Positions 8,652-17,489 of a stretch of 64,000 bases of DNA are shown piece after piece. The notes under the pieces are model-generated. The model was given only the letters and a program-made list of their open reading frames with translations. It did not search any database and was not told the origin of the DNA. The stretch is from Methanobacteriota archaeon (lineage in GTDB: Archaea; Halobacteriota; Methanomicrobia; Methanomicrobiales; Methanoculleaceae), in assembly GCA_023393455.1 (NCBI GenBank), contig JAEWLJ010000029.1:1-64000 (forward strand), given 5' to 3'. Made by a program: the position numbers and the translations under genes. Position 1 is the stretch's first letter. Every line of letters starts with the position of its first letter.

Positions 8652-9233
8652 ATGAAGAGACAATTCAATGATAATGCATTCACCGGGCTTGAGGCCGCAA
8701 TCGTCCTGATCGCGTTCATCGTCGTGGCCGCGGTCTTCTCGTACGTCGTGCTCGGCGCCGGCTTCTTCACGACACAGAAGAGCCAGGAAGTCGTCCACAC
8801 AGGTGTAAGCCAGGCCAGCTCCAGCATGGAGATCGTCGGCTACGTCTACGGACTGCAGGACAATGCCTCTCCATCAACCTTAGGCAAGATCAGGTTCGTT
8901 GTTGCGAACACTGCCGGCGGAACGGCCATCGATGTAAAACAGATGGTCGTCACATATGTGGATGAAACTAACCACGAAGTAATACCCTTTGATGAAGATG
9001 GCACCACAGATGATCCCTGCTGGACGGTTACGAACTTCTACAACGCCGGCGAGGACCCCGGTGAGGAAAACTACCTTCTTGAGCCGGGTGAGCAGTTCGA
9101 GCTCGAAGTGTCCATCCTGAACCCGGGAGTAAACCAGGCATTTTCGGTGAACCTGCAACCGGCCGCCGGTGCAGTCTACCCGATCAAGAAGACGGTCCCG
9201 CCCGCCATCGAGCCGGTTAACTTACTCCCCTAA
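8652..9233 (+). CDS. arlB2: Archaellin 2
   Basis: 193 aa from the ATG giving MKRQFNDN; GAGGAGGG lies about 8 nt upstream of it, a better spacing than for the ATG at 8646 or GTG at 8643. Signal peptide and core (FTGLEAAIVLIAF onward) are nearly identical to archaellin 1 through QKSQEVVHTG, then the sequences diverge strongly over the surface domain. One potential N-glycosylation sequon (NAS) is present. Co-transcribed with archaellin 1. A run of seven T follows the stop codon, so the transcript probably ends here, separate from the rest of the archaellum genes. Confidence 0.95.
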   Translation: MKRQFNDNAFTGLEAAIVLIAFIVVAAVFSYVVLGAGFFTTQKSQEVVHTGVSQASSSMEIVGYVYGLQDNASPSTLGKIRFVVANTAGGTAIDVKQMVVTYVDETNHEVIPFDEDGTTDDPCWTVTNFYNAGEDPGEENYLLEPGEQFELEVSILNPGVNQAFSVNLQPAAGAVYPIKKTVPPAIEPVNLLP

Positions 9234-9235
9234 CT

Positions 9236-9242
9236 TTTTTTT
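9236..9242 (+). terminator. Poly-T terminator after the archaellin genes
   Basis: Seven consecutive T residues starting 2 nt after the stop of archaellin 2. Runs of T of this kind terminate archaeal RNA polymerase without needing a hairpin. It would separate abundant archaellin mRNA from the machinery genes. Confidence 0.6.
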
Positions 9243-10295
9243 AGCGTCGAGCAACTCGCAACCGATTCAACCGGCAGGATTACCGTTGCATTTCAGAGAC
9301 AGGTAACCTGCTCCCCATAATGCCCTGTAAGTTGACAGGATTCAGACACCGGGCCATCCAATAATCGCATTCCCGTCAGCCGGGACTTATCGAACTGGCA
9401 TCCTGAAAACCTGAACAATACAAAGGCAACTTGCAGGCAAACCGTGTCTGTATCGACCGGTCGACATGCCCCACTAAAGTTCTGCCAGAGAACACAGGGT
9501 CACCGGATACGCTGAACGGGTGCTCCGGCAGCAACTGGCACACGGCTAGAGCTCGCCGTCATCTAAATTAATGAATCTCATACCATGTCTTCCGCAACAA
9601 CGTGAGCGACCCTCTTAGCATTTACGCACCCTTGCTTCACGCGAAATTCTGGTGTGGGCAGGCGGGCGATCTGATCTCAGGCGCCAGAACCCCCAATGAA
9701 AGGGTGAAAAACTCACTAAAGTCACTCCGACATACCACACCCGGTACGGGCACGGAATGGTTCCAGACACCGATATGGTGTCCGGCCTCCCGCAATCCGG
9801 GGTCGAACAGCACCCCCTCGGGAAACCGCGAGTGCCACCTCGCGGAATGGCTCCGGTGGCGTGTTCCGGGCATCGTCCGGGTCGCCGATGGCACGATCGA
9901 GGAGAGTCATCATCGAACCCGCAAAGACCTTCCTCGCCTGTGTGAGCGCGGACCCCATCGGGTAGAGTATGTGCTCAGGTCTGACACCGTCGATTCGCGG
10001 GGAAAAATGCAACGAGATCCTTCATCCCCGGGGCCGACCATCCTATCTGCGCGGTTCCGGCATCACCGCGGGGAAACAGGGGTGCCGAGCGTAACATTTC
10101 CAGGAGAATCGCTCCTATCACCGGCCAACACCCGATTGCACTACCCAAACCCCGTACCTCACCTCACCCCTGCCCCTCAGGGAACCATACCGTTCGGCAG
10201 TCCCCGGCAATATCGAAGACATATACCCCGAACAGGCCCTTGACAACGTCCAGAAGACGTTAAGGCGACCGTAAATCGAATATCAACACAAGCAA
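9243..10295. other. Gene-free region inside the archaellum locus
   Basis: About 1.05 kb, visibly less GC-biased in codon pattern than its surroundings, between the archaellins and the arl accessory genes. Open frames exist on both strands (for example plus 9602-10243 and minus 9722-10012) but their translations show no domain, low-complexity or membrane pattern that would support a gene. A short inverted repeat, GACACC-N5-GGTGTC, lies at 9766-9782. It may hold a decayed gene or a non-coding RNA; I cannot tell which. Confidence 0.5.
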
Positions 10296-10304
10296 CTTTT
10301 ATTA
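10296..10304 (+). promoter_or_regulatory. TATA box for the arlC/D/E-G-F-H-I-J operon
   Basis: CTTTTATTA in an AT-rich segment centred about 32 nt before the ATG at 10332. Archaeal transcription normally starts 22-27 nt after the box centre, so the mRNA leader would be only a few bases: a near-leaderless start. No ribosome site is visible before that ATG, which agrees. Confidence 0.55.
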
Positions 10305-10331
10305 ACTATGACAATGATATAATTCAATATT

Positions 10332-11126
10332 ATGGTGGGGGTAGACCAGGCTCAAATCGATAAAATACTCTCCGGTGCGTCCTCGGAAGACCCGGAGGCC
10401 CGTCTCGACACGCTCGAGAAGGAACTGGACTTCGTCAAGACGTCGATCAAACGGCTGCTCATCGACCTCCGGGAGCGGATGAACGAACTGGACAACCCGT
10501 TCACCAGCGGCACCCTGGCCTACTCGGGAGCCAGGTTCAGGCCGCAGGATACCGCCCCGGTCGACGAGGAGACGGACGACGAGATGTCCAAACTGGACGC
10601 TATGCCCGCCGGTCTCGGCGATCCGGAGACCACCGCAATAGAGGGGCTTGACGACGGCGAACTCTTCCCGACCGACCTGGGGTCGGCCGGCTTCCCGGAA
10701 GCCCGCACTGCCGCTCTGCCGCAGGCGAAACCCACGGGTAAACTCAAACTCCAGAAGGTGCATCGGCTCTTTGAGTGGGTGCACCAGGGGTGCAGGAAAT
10801 ACGGGCACGAGCACATGACGATCATGATCGACGCCTACCGGTCGATGGACTACATCTCCGAAGATGTCTCCGACCAGATAGGAGAGATCATGCGGATGGC
10901 CCCCGAGACCCGGGCGGAGGTCAGGGATATCGGCCCGAACGAGTTCGTCTCCGAACTCTACGTCTTAAACCGCATCCTCGACCCCGACGACGCGACGCTC
11001 GACCGCGACATGATCGAGGTGCTGATGCTCTCCCGCCGGGATGCGGAAGCGCCCGACGCTGAGAAGATGTCTTCAAAAGGGCGGAACGCCGGCGATACCT
11101 GGATCGAGTTGCTGGACAGGATCTAA
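10332..11126 (+). CDS. arlCE: Archaellum cytoplasmic-ring protein, ArlC/D/E fusion type
   Basis: 264 aa. N-terminal coiled coil (about residues 22-55, LDTLEKELDFVKTSIKRLL, ending in the NPF motif seen in ArlC), an acidic linker, then an ArlD/E-type C-terminal domain (LFEWVHQGCRKYG... MDYISEDVSDQIGEIM and FVSELYVLNRILDP). Euryarchaeal ArlC/D/E proteins form the cytoplasmic structure that couples CheF and the switch to the motor. The gene is first in an operon separate from the archaellins. The fused single-gene form is typical of Methanomicrobiales and haloarchaeal-type clusters. Confidence 0.85.
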   Translation: MVGVDQAQIDKILSGASSEDPEARLDTLEKELDFVKTSIKRLLIDLRERMNELDNPFTSGTLAYSGARFRPQDTAPVDEETDDEMSKLDAMPAGLGDPETTAIEGLDDGELFPTDLGSAGFPEARTAALPQAKPTGKLKLQKVHRLFEWVHQGCRKYGHEHMTIMIDAYRSMDYISEDVSDQIGEIMRMAPETRAEVRDIGPNEFVSELYVLNRILDPDDATLDRDMIEVLMLSRRDAEAPDAEKMSSKGRNAGDTWIELLDRI

Positions 11127-11146
11127 TACCGGACAGGATATGATGG

Positions 11147-11644
11147 ATGTCGAGCGAAACCTTCACCACAGCGATGTTCCTTATCGCCGCCATTATATCG
11201 GCCGGCGTTCTCATTAACGCAGTATTTCCCGTCATCTACACCCTGTCAAGCACGATCTCGTCGTCCTCCCACAGCGTGGACGAACGGTTGAGCACCGACG
11301 TGAAGATCGTCACGACGTATGCGAGCGGGGACACCGCAAAGATCTGGCTGAAGAACATCGGCACCGGCAGGATCCCTGATAACAGTATCCAGAGAGCCGA
11401 CGTCTTCCTCGGGGCCCAGGGAAACTTCACACGGTTGACGCGAGCGACGACGCTCGATAAGGACACCTGGAGATACGAGATCCTCGAAGACACGAAAAAC
11501 AACTACTGGGACCCCGGCGAGACCCTCTACGTCGAGGCACAGACCTCGAAGATCCCTGGCGAAGAGAAGATCGTCTACTTCCAGTTCGTCCTCCCCTCCG
11601 GCCTCACCCGGTCGACCACCTTCACCGCGAGTGGTCCACCATGA
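11147..11644 (+). CDS. arlG: Archaellum stator protein ArlG
   Basis: 165 aa. One N-terminal hydrophobic helix (FLIAAIISAGVLINAVFPVIY) with an archaellin-like start, then a beta-sandwich extracellular domain with a WLKNIGTG motif. ArlG and ArlF together form the pseudo-periplasmic stator that anchors the motor to the S-layer. I assign G rather than F from the start of the hydrophobic segment and from the G-F-H-I-J order known for this cluster type; the two could be swapped. One sequon (NFT). Overlaps the next gene by 4 nt. Confidence 0.8.
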   Translation: MSSETFTTAMFLIAAIISAGVLINAVFPVIYTLSSTISSSSHSVDERLSTDVKIVTTYASGDTAKIWLKNIGTGRIPDNSIQRADVFLGAQGNFTRLTRATTLDKDTWRYEILEDTKNNYWDPGETLYVEAQTSKIPGEEKIVYFQFVLPSGLTRSTTFTASGPP

Positions 11645-12129
11645 GCGCGGGACCCCTCATCGCATCCGGAGTCGGCATCCTCCTCCTGGTCGCCACCGCC
11701 TACGTCCTGATCGGCGGCACCCTCGCCACCACGGAGGTGATGGTCGAAGCGCAGGGCAACCTCGCCGCCTCCCAGGAGGTCCGGATGCGGACGGCGATCG
11801 CGATCCAGAACACGAACCTGCATGGCCAGACCCTCTACGTCGAGGTGAAGAACACCGGGAGCGAACCGGTCGTCGACACCACGGCCATCGACGTCTACCT
11901 CCTGAGCGGGGGCGAGCCGGTCTACATCCCCCACGGCAACGACACTGAGACTTACCGCTGGAGCAAGAAATACATAGACCCCGACGGCGTCCATCCGGGC
12001 CAACTCGACCCCGGCGAGACCCTCAACCTCTCCGTCACCTGCACGGAGGGCGCCGCCCCCACGTGGGTCCAGATCGTCACCCCGAACGGGGTCTCCAGTT
12101 CAGCGTACATACCAACCACAGGAGAATAA
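11641..12129 (+). CDS. arlF: Archaellum stator protein ArlF
   Basis: 162 aa. N-terminal membrane helix (ASGVGILLLVATAYVLIGG) followed by an extracellular beta domain with a VEVKNTGSEPV segment, the same architecture as ArlG. ArlF binds S-layer protein in other archaea. ATG overlaps the arlG stop (ATGA), so the two are translationally coupled, as expected for partners in one complex. Two sequons (NDT, NLS) suit an exposed, N-glycosylated domain. Confidence 0.8.
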   Translation: MSAGPLIASGVGILLLVATAYVLIGGTLATTEVMVEAQGNLAASQEVRMRTAIAIQNTNLHGQTLYVEVKNTGSEPVVDTTAIDVYLLSGGEPVYIPHGNDTETYRWSKKYIDPDGVHPGQLDPGETLNLSVTCTEGAAPTWVQIVTPNGVSSSAYIPTTGE

Positions 12130-12130
12130 C

Positions 12131-12871
12131 ATGGCTCTGAGCGACGCAAACGAAAGCATTCTCGACACACCCGACAAGACCATCCTCTCGACCGGGAACA
12201 CCGAACTCGACAAAAAACTCGCCGACGGCCTCCCGCTCGGGTCGCTCAACCTAATCGAGGGCGAGAACGACACCGGAAAGAGCGTGCTCACCCAGCAGAT
12301 CATCTGGGGCGCCTTAAAGCAGGGGTTCAACGTCGACCTCTTCTCGACCGAGAACACGAGCAAGAGTTTCCTCACCCAGATGGAGTCGATGAGTCTCGAC
12401 ATCTCCGACTACTTCGCCTGGGGCTACCTCCGGGTCTTCCCCATGCACGTCGTCGGGTTCGAGTGGACGAAGGAGAAGATGCAGGGGACGCTCGAACGAA
12501 TGATCGCCTACATGGAGCAGAGCAAGGCGCAGGTGATCGTCATCGACTCGCTCACCCTCTTCACCGAGTACGCCAAGCAGGACACCGTCCTCACGTTCTT
12601 CACCAACTGCAAGAACCTCGTCGACCACGGCAAGACCATCCTCGTGACCCTGCACACCTACGCCTTCGTGGAGGACTCCCTCGTTCGCATCCGGTCGATC
12701 TGCGACGCTCACCTCTTCATGAAGAAGGCGCTCGTCGGGGGCAAGTACGTCATGATGCTCGAGGTCGTCAAGGTCCGCGGCGCACGAAAGACCACAGGGA
12801 ACATCATCAGTTTCGAGGTTCACCCCGGGTACGGCATCAAGATCATCCCCGTAACGGTCGCGAAGGTGTGA
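12131..12871 (+). CDS. arlH: Archaellum assembly ATPase-like protein ArlH
   Basis: 246 aa RecA/KaiC-like protein. Walker A is GENDTGKS at residues 44-51 and Walker B is VIVIDSLT at about 137-144. ArlH binds ATP and associates with the motor ATPase ArlI at the cytoplasmic face as part of the motor complex, probably as a regulator. Starts 1 nt after the arlF stop and ends 5 nt before arlI, in the expected operon order. Confidence 0.95.
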   Translation: MALSDANESILDTPDKTILSTGNTELDKKLADGLPLGSLNLIEGENDTGKSVLTQQIIWGALKQGFNVDLFSTENTSKSFLTQMESMSLDISDYFAWGYLRVFPMHVVGFEWTKEKMQGTLERMIAYMEQSKAQVIVIDSLTLFTEYAKQDTVLTFFTNCKNLVDHGKTILVTLHTYAFVEDSLVRIRSICDAHLFMKKALVGGKYVMMLEVVKVRGARKTTGNIISFEVHPGYGIKIIPVTVAKV

Positions 12872-12876
12872 GAGCA

Positions 12877-14730
12877 ATGGGATCGGCACTGGAGGCAACG
12901 GTGACCCTCCCCTTCGAGCCCGAGTTCATCGACGAGGGAAACGACTGCTACAACAACGTGGAGTCCTGCGCGCTCTACCGGATGCTCCCGGCAAACGCGC
13001 GCGACTACGTCAAGGCAAGCCCTCACCTCCTCGAGTACCTCCACATCCTGCCGGTCAACACCGTCGGCATCCCGCTCTTCCTCTCGGAACTGAAGAAGGA
13101 CCTGAAATCGATGGAGAACCCGAACATCATCTACCCGGTGAACGAGACGACGTTCATCCACATCTTCCCCGACCCAAACGACGTCCGGAACTGGTACATC
13201 CCGATCGAACCGTCGTTTCTCCACTCCGTCAAAGAGATCCTCCCGGTGATCGAGGAGAGGCTGATCGATATGATCGACGCCCTCGACGAGGAACCGGTGA
13301 CCGAACAGGCACGGATCGGGGTGCTGAAAGGCTTCATCCAGCAACTCGTCTACGTGAAGCGGCCGGACGAGGAGATCGACGAGTCGCTGCTTGCCGGCGG
13401 GACGCCAAAAGATCTCGTGGCCCGGATAAAGACCTTCCTCACCTCGGAGATCGGTGCATCGGCAAAACCGCAGGTGTCAGAGCACCCCCAACTCGCCGAC
13501 GGGCGGATCATCCTCACACAACAGGAGTACAGGGCGCTCGAGTACATGATCGTCCGCGATAAGATCGAGATGGGGACGCTCAAACCGTTCCTCTCCGACC
13601 AGTATATCGAGGATATCACCTGCGACGGCGTCGGGCCGATCTTCATCGAGCACAAGATCTTCAAGGGCTTGAAATCGGTCGTCGGGTTCCAGGACTCAAA
13701 GGAACTCGATGCCTTCGTCATCAAACTCGCCGAGCGGATCAAGCGGCCGCTGACCTACAGAAACCCCATCGTCGACTCGACCCTCCCCGACGGTTCGCGT
13801 ATCAACATCGTCTACGGGACCGAGATCAGCAAACATGGAAGCAACTTCACCATCCGTAAGGTGAACGAGGTGCCCCTGAGCATCCTGCAGGTCATCGAGA
13901 GCGGGGCGTGCAACTACATGATGGCCGCCTACCTCTGGATCTGCCTCGAGTACGGGATGTCGATGTTCGTCTCCGGCGAGACGGCGAGCGGCAAGACGAC
14001 CACCCTGAACGCTCTTACGACCTTCCTCCCGCCCGAGAACAAGATCGTCACCATCGAGGATACCCCGGAACTGACCGTCCCCCACCGGAACTGGACACGC
14101 GAGGTCGCGAAAGCCAAGGGGAAGGGCGAAGGAGAAGGCTCGGAGATCACGATGTTCGATCTCCTCAAAGCGGCTCTGCGTCAGCGCCCGAACCAGATCC
14201 TGGTCGGTGAGATCCGTGGTGTGGAAGGCTCCGTCGCATTCTCCGCGATGCAGACCGGTCACCCGGTGATGAGCACCTTCCACGCAGCATCGGTCGAGAA
14301 ACTGATCCAGCGTCTCTGCGGCGACCCGATCAACATCCCGAAGACCTACGTCGACAACTTAAACCTGGTCATCATCCAGAGCGCCGTGAAACTCCCCCAG
14401 GGTGGAACCGTGCGGCGGATGCTCAGCGTCAACGAACTCGTGGGCTACGACCCCGAGACCCAGGGGTTCTCCTTCATGGCGGCGTTCGTCTGGGACCCCG
14501 CCACCGACTCCTTCACCTTCACCGGGAGAGGGAGCAGTTACCTGCTTGAGAACAAGATCGCAACGATGCTCGGCATCCCGGAGAACCGGCGGGCTGACAT
14601 CTACGACGAGGTCGACAAACGAGCGAAAATCCTTGAGCGGCTCCACAAGGCCGGGTACACCCAGTTCTGGGACCTCTTCCACATGACCACGAAGATCAAG
14701 AAGCAGGGTCTGCTCAACATCGAGGTGTGA
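12877..14730 (+). CDS. arlI: Archaellum motor ATPase ArlI
   Basis: 617 aa type IV secretion-like ATPase. Hydrolysis drives both archaellin assembly and rotation. Walker A SGETASGKTTT lies near residues 366-376, Walker B and the Asp box in LRQRPNQILVGEIRG, followed by the His box (TGHPVMSTFHA). The N-terminal half (about 1-330) is the regulatory domain. The ATG at MGSALEA begins 5 nt after the arlH stop; a much longer upstream open frame covers arlH in another frame and is not coding. Confidence 0.96.
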   Translation: MGSALEATVTLPFEPEFIDEGNDCYNNVESCALYRMLPANARDYVKASPHLLEYLHILPVNTVGIPLFLSELKKDLKSMENPNIIYPVNETTFIHIFPDPNDVRNWYIPIEPSFLHSVKEILPVIEERLIDMIDALDEEPVTEQARIGVLKGFIQQLVYVKRPDEEIDESLLAGGTPKDLVARIKTFLTSEIGASAKPQVSEHPQLADGRIILTQQEYRALEYMIVRDKIEMGTLKPFLSDQYIEDITCDGVGPIFIEHKIFKGLKSVVGFQDSKELDAFVIKLAERIKRPLTYRNPIVDSTLPDGSRINIVYGTEISKHGSNFTIRKVNEVPLSILQVIESGACNYMMAAYLWICLEYGMSMFVSGETASGKTTTLNALTTFLPPENKIVTIEDTPELTVPHRNWTREVAKAKGKGEGEGSEITMFDLLKAALRQRPNQILVGEIRGVEGSVAFSAMQTGHPVMSTFHAASVEKLIQRLCGDPINIPKTYVDNLNLVIIQSAVKLPQGGTVRRMLSVNELVGYDPETQGFSFMAAFVWDPATDSFTFTGRGSSYLLENKIATMLGIPENRRADIYDEVDKRAKILERLHKAGYTQFWDLFHMTTKIKKQGLLNIEV

Positions 14731-16331
14731 TGGTGTTTGAGGATGTGACCGAACGGCTGCGAGCGGCAAACCAGGGAAAGATCCCGTTCGAGGAGCAGAT
14801 TGAAACTCTCGGGGATCTCCGTTCCACCATCCTCGATAACAAGAAGATGGAGCAGGACTTGCTCCTCATGTACACTTACATGGCCGCGATCACCACATCG
14901 TCCGTGACCCGGCCCGAGATCTTCCAGTACACCTCCGAGCGGTTCGAGTACATCCCGTCGCGCTACATAGCAAAAGTGCAGCGTCTGGTCGCCAAATGGG
15001 GCCAGAATTATTCCAGCGCCCTCCGGGCGATCGCCGAGCGCTGCAAGAATGCAACCCTCAAGAGCATGCTCAACCGCTACGCCAACTCCATCGACTCCGG
15101 CGTTCCGGACGACGACTTCATCGGGACAGAACTCTCGAGTATCAGGAGCATCTATCGCAACTCGTTCGAGCAGGGGATCGAACTCCTGAAGAAATGGGGC
15201 GATGCCTACATCGCGATGCTCCTCTCCGGATCGCTCGTCGCGATCATCATGATGATCTCGGTCGCCATCTATGCACCCGACGGGATTGAAGCGACGCTGC
15301 GTTCATCCTACTACATCATCCTCGCCATCTCGGTCTTCGGCCTCACGATCATGTATCGGGCTGTCCCCGACGACCCCCGCACGCACGGTCTTGTTGATAT
15401 CTGCTCGCGAGAGCAGGCCTTCATCCGGCGGCTGGAACGCCTTACCCTGCCGATAACCGTTGCAATTACACTGATGCTCATCCTCGTCGGCGTGAACGCG
15501 GGCATCATCTTCCTGCTTGTCGGCCTGCTCCTGATGCCGCTCGGGATCATCGGCTACATCGACGACGCAAACGTCGTCAACCGGGACAACGACTTCTCCA
15601 CGTTCATCCGGGGCCTCGGGTCGATCATGGGCGGCAAGGGCATCACCACCGGCGACGCGCTCAAGGAGGTCGACAGGAAGTCGCTCTTCCACCTCGAACC
15701 GTTCATCAACTCGGTCTCGACGAAACTGAACCTCGGGCTCGATGAAGCCCTGAGCTGGAAGAAGTTCATCGGAGAGACCGGCAGTTACCTGATCTACAAG
15801 TACATGAACATCTTTCGTGACGCGGTGGCTCTCGGCGGGTCGCCGGACGCGATCGGAAAGATCGTCAGTTCGTCGATGCTCGAACAGGTGCTGCTCAGGA
15901 GGAAACGCGACATGATGGTGAAAGGGTTCGTCGTCCTGCTCGTGCCGATGCACGGAGCGATGATCGCCATCTTCGTCTTCCTCTTCGAGATCCTCCTCGC
16001 GATGTCCCGCGCCGTGACGGAGGTGATGAACCACTTCACAGAGACCTCAGCCGCGCTCTCGGGAGGGTCGGCCTCTATCGGCAGCAGCATGGGATCATCG
16101 TTGAACATCTTCGCCAACTTTCCCGAAGACACAATGCGAACCTACGTGGTAACGATCCTCTTATTGCTGACCATTGCAAATGTACTGGCAGGAAAGATTG
16201 TCATGGGCGGCGACCGATACCTCTACTACTTCTTCACAAGCCTGCTCTGCGTGGTAACGGGTATCATCTACATCGTTGCACCGATCGTCGTGAGCGCACT
16301 CTTTGTCATTCCGACATTCACGGGGGTGTGA
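14730..16331 (+). CDS. arlJ: Archaellum platform membrane protein ArlJ
   Basis: 533 aa polytopic membrane protein, homologous to TadC/PilC platforms. Two halves, each with cytoplasmic helices followed by membrane segments (around SLVAIIMMISVAIYA, YIILAISVFGLTIMY, VAITLMLILVGVNAGIIF, then VVLLVPMHGAMIAIFVFLF and a C-terminal group of three). It anchors ArlI and forms the rotor base. The ATG overlaps the arlI stop (TGATG) by 1 nt. Confidence 0.95.
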   Translation: MVFEDVTERLRAANQGKIPFEEQIETLGDLRSTILDNKKMEQDLLLMYTYMAAITTSSVTRPEIFQYTSERFEYIPSRYIAKVQRLVAKWGQNYSSALRAIAERCKNATLKSMLNRYANSIDSGVPDDDFIGTELSSIRSIYRNSFEQGIELLKKWGDAYIAMLLSGSLVAIIMMISVAIYAPDGIEATLRSSYYIILAISVFGLTIMYRAVPDDPRTHGLVDICSREQAFIRRLERLTLPITVAITLMLILVGVNAGIIFLLVGLLLMPLGIIGYIDDANVVNRDNDFSTFIRGLGSIMGGKGITTGDALKEVDRKSLFHLEPFINSVSTKLNLGLDEALSWKKFIGETGSYLIYKYMNIFRDAVALGGSPDAIGKIVSSSMLEQVLLRRKRDMMVKGFVVLLVPMHGAMIAIFVFLFEILLAMSRAVTEVMNHFTETSAALSGGSASIGSSMGSSLNIFANFPEDTMRTYVVTILLLLTIANVLAGKIVMGGDRYLYYFFTSLLCVVTGIIYIVAPIVVSALFVIPTFTGV

Positions 16332-17443
16332 AAGTGAGAGAGAACCTACGTCGTCCGCTTCTGTTCCTGATCACCGTCAGTACCGGCTCCGTATTCGTCA
16401 TATTCGACGCCACCACCGAGATCATCATCGCAGGCACCGTGCTCGCAGGGTTTCTCGCGCTCGTCGTCACCGGGGCGCTCGACCTTGCCGAACTGAAACC
16501 GTCGAGCCTGCGTGCCGCGTTCCGGGAGCGTGGAGAGAAGAAGAAGCAATCTGACGCCCCGGCGACGGCAGAACCGGACGCACCGGCAGAAGACCCATCC
16601 CCCACCTCGAGCCGCCCGTCCTCCGGGATCGCTCTCCGGGGTATGCTCAGGACTTTCAAGGCATCGATCACGGAAGCGATCGCGCACGCCCGCGCTCCTG
16701 AAGGGGAGAAGAAGAGCAATATTGAGAAGATCGATGCCATGCTCGACCAGGCGGTCGAGGGTGCGGTCCCCGATCAGCCCATGACCCCGGCCCCCCCGAA
16801 GGCCGGCGGGAATTCTGTCGATCCCCTTGCTTCGCTTGCAGACCTCGACATCGACTCGCTGGAGGGGCTGGATCTCGACGGTGAAGCGTCCGGTCCGGGG
16901 ACGGTCTTTGACCCCGACCAGATCTCCCTTCTCTCGGCGGAGGATGCCGATGCCATATCGGACATCCTCAAGTCGCACCAGGACGAAATCGATGGGTTCG
17001 ACCTCACGGCCGAGATCGATCTTGCCGGGGGTGCCGATGAGCCCGCCGCCCTCCCGTCAGTAGCAATGGACGTCCCGGAACTGCCTGGAGACGCCGCTAT
17101 GCCGGATATGAGCGCGCTGACCGAGGAACTCTCCGCGCTCGACGAACTGGATCTCGATGAGATCGAGATCGGGGGCGAAGAAGAGGAGGAGGAGATCGAA
17201 GAGGAGCCTGTCCCGGAAGAAGAGGTCTTCGAGGAGGAGCCAAAAGAAAACTTCGACATGGTCTCCTTTGCGGCAGGCGGCGCGGTCGAGGACGACCTGA
17301 TCACCGCACTCAAAGCCGACACCAAGAAGAAGAAATTTGTGGAGGATATCAGCCTGGTCCGCGAACTGAAAGGGGAGAAGTTCCATGCAGAAGAACTTGC
17401 AGGGGAGCTCGAGGATATCCTCGCAACAATGAAATCGCAGTGA
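16328..17443 (+). CDS. Unnamed acidic membrane protein of the archaellum operon
   Basis: 371 aa with a GTG start overlapping the arlJ stop by 4 nt (GTGA). Two closely spaced membrane segments (about residues 10-27 and 32-50), then a cytoplasmic tail of more than 300 residues: a charged linker, a helical stretch (RTFKASITEAIAHARA), a long Asp/Glu-rich region with repeated ALDELDLDEIEIG-like and E/EEPV blocks, and a C-terminal helical segment with Lys/Glu (KFVEDISLVRELKGEKF). No enzymatic motif. Tight coupling with arlJ and its position before cheF suggest an adaptor of the motor or a chemotaxis link; that is inference. I do not recognise a named family. Confidence 0.8.
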   Translation: MKVRENLRRPLLFLITVSTGSVFVIFDATTEIIIAGTVLAGFLALVVTGALDLAELKPSSLRAAFRERGEKKKQSDAPATAEPDAPAEDPSPTSSRPSSGIALRGMLRTFKASITEAIAHARAPEGEKKSNIEKIDAMLDQAVEGAVPDQPMTPAPPKAGGNSVDPLASLADLDIDSLEGLDLDGEASGPGTVFDPDQISLLSAEDADAISDILKSHQDEIDGFDLTAEIDLAGGADEPAALPSVAMDVPELPGDAAMPDMSALTEELSALDELDLDEIEIGGEEEEEEIEEEPVPEEEVFEEEPKENFDMVSFAAGGAVEDDLITALKADTKKKKFVEDISLVRELKGEKFHAEELAGELEDILATMKSQ

Positions 17444-17489
17444 TGGTGCCACGCAGGACACAATACAGGGGAAGCAAAGGAGAAAAAAA

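Noticed and set aside
9602..10243. 213-codon plus frame and overlapping minus frames in the archaellum gap
   Set aside because: No recognisable domain, signal peptide or membrane pattern, and no ribosome site; kept only as part of the gap description.
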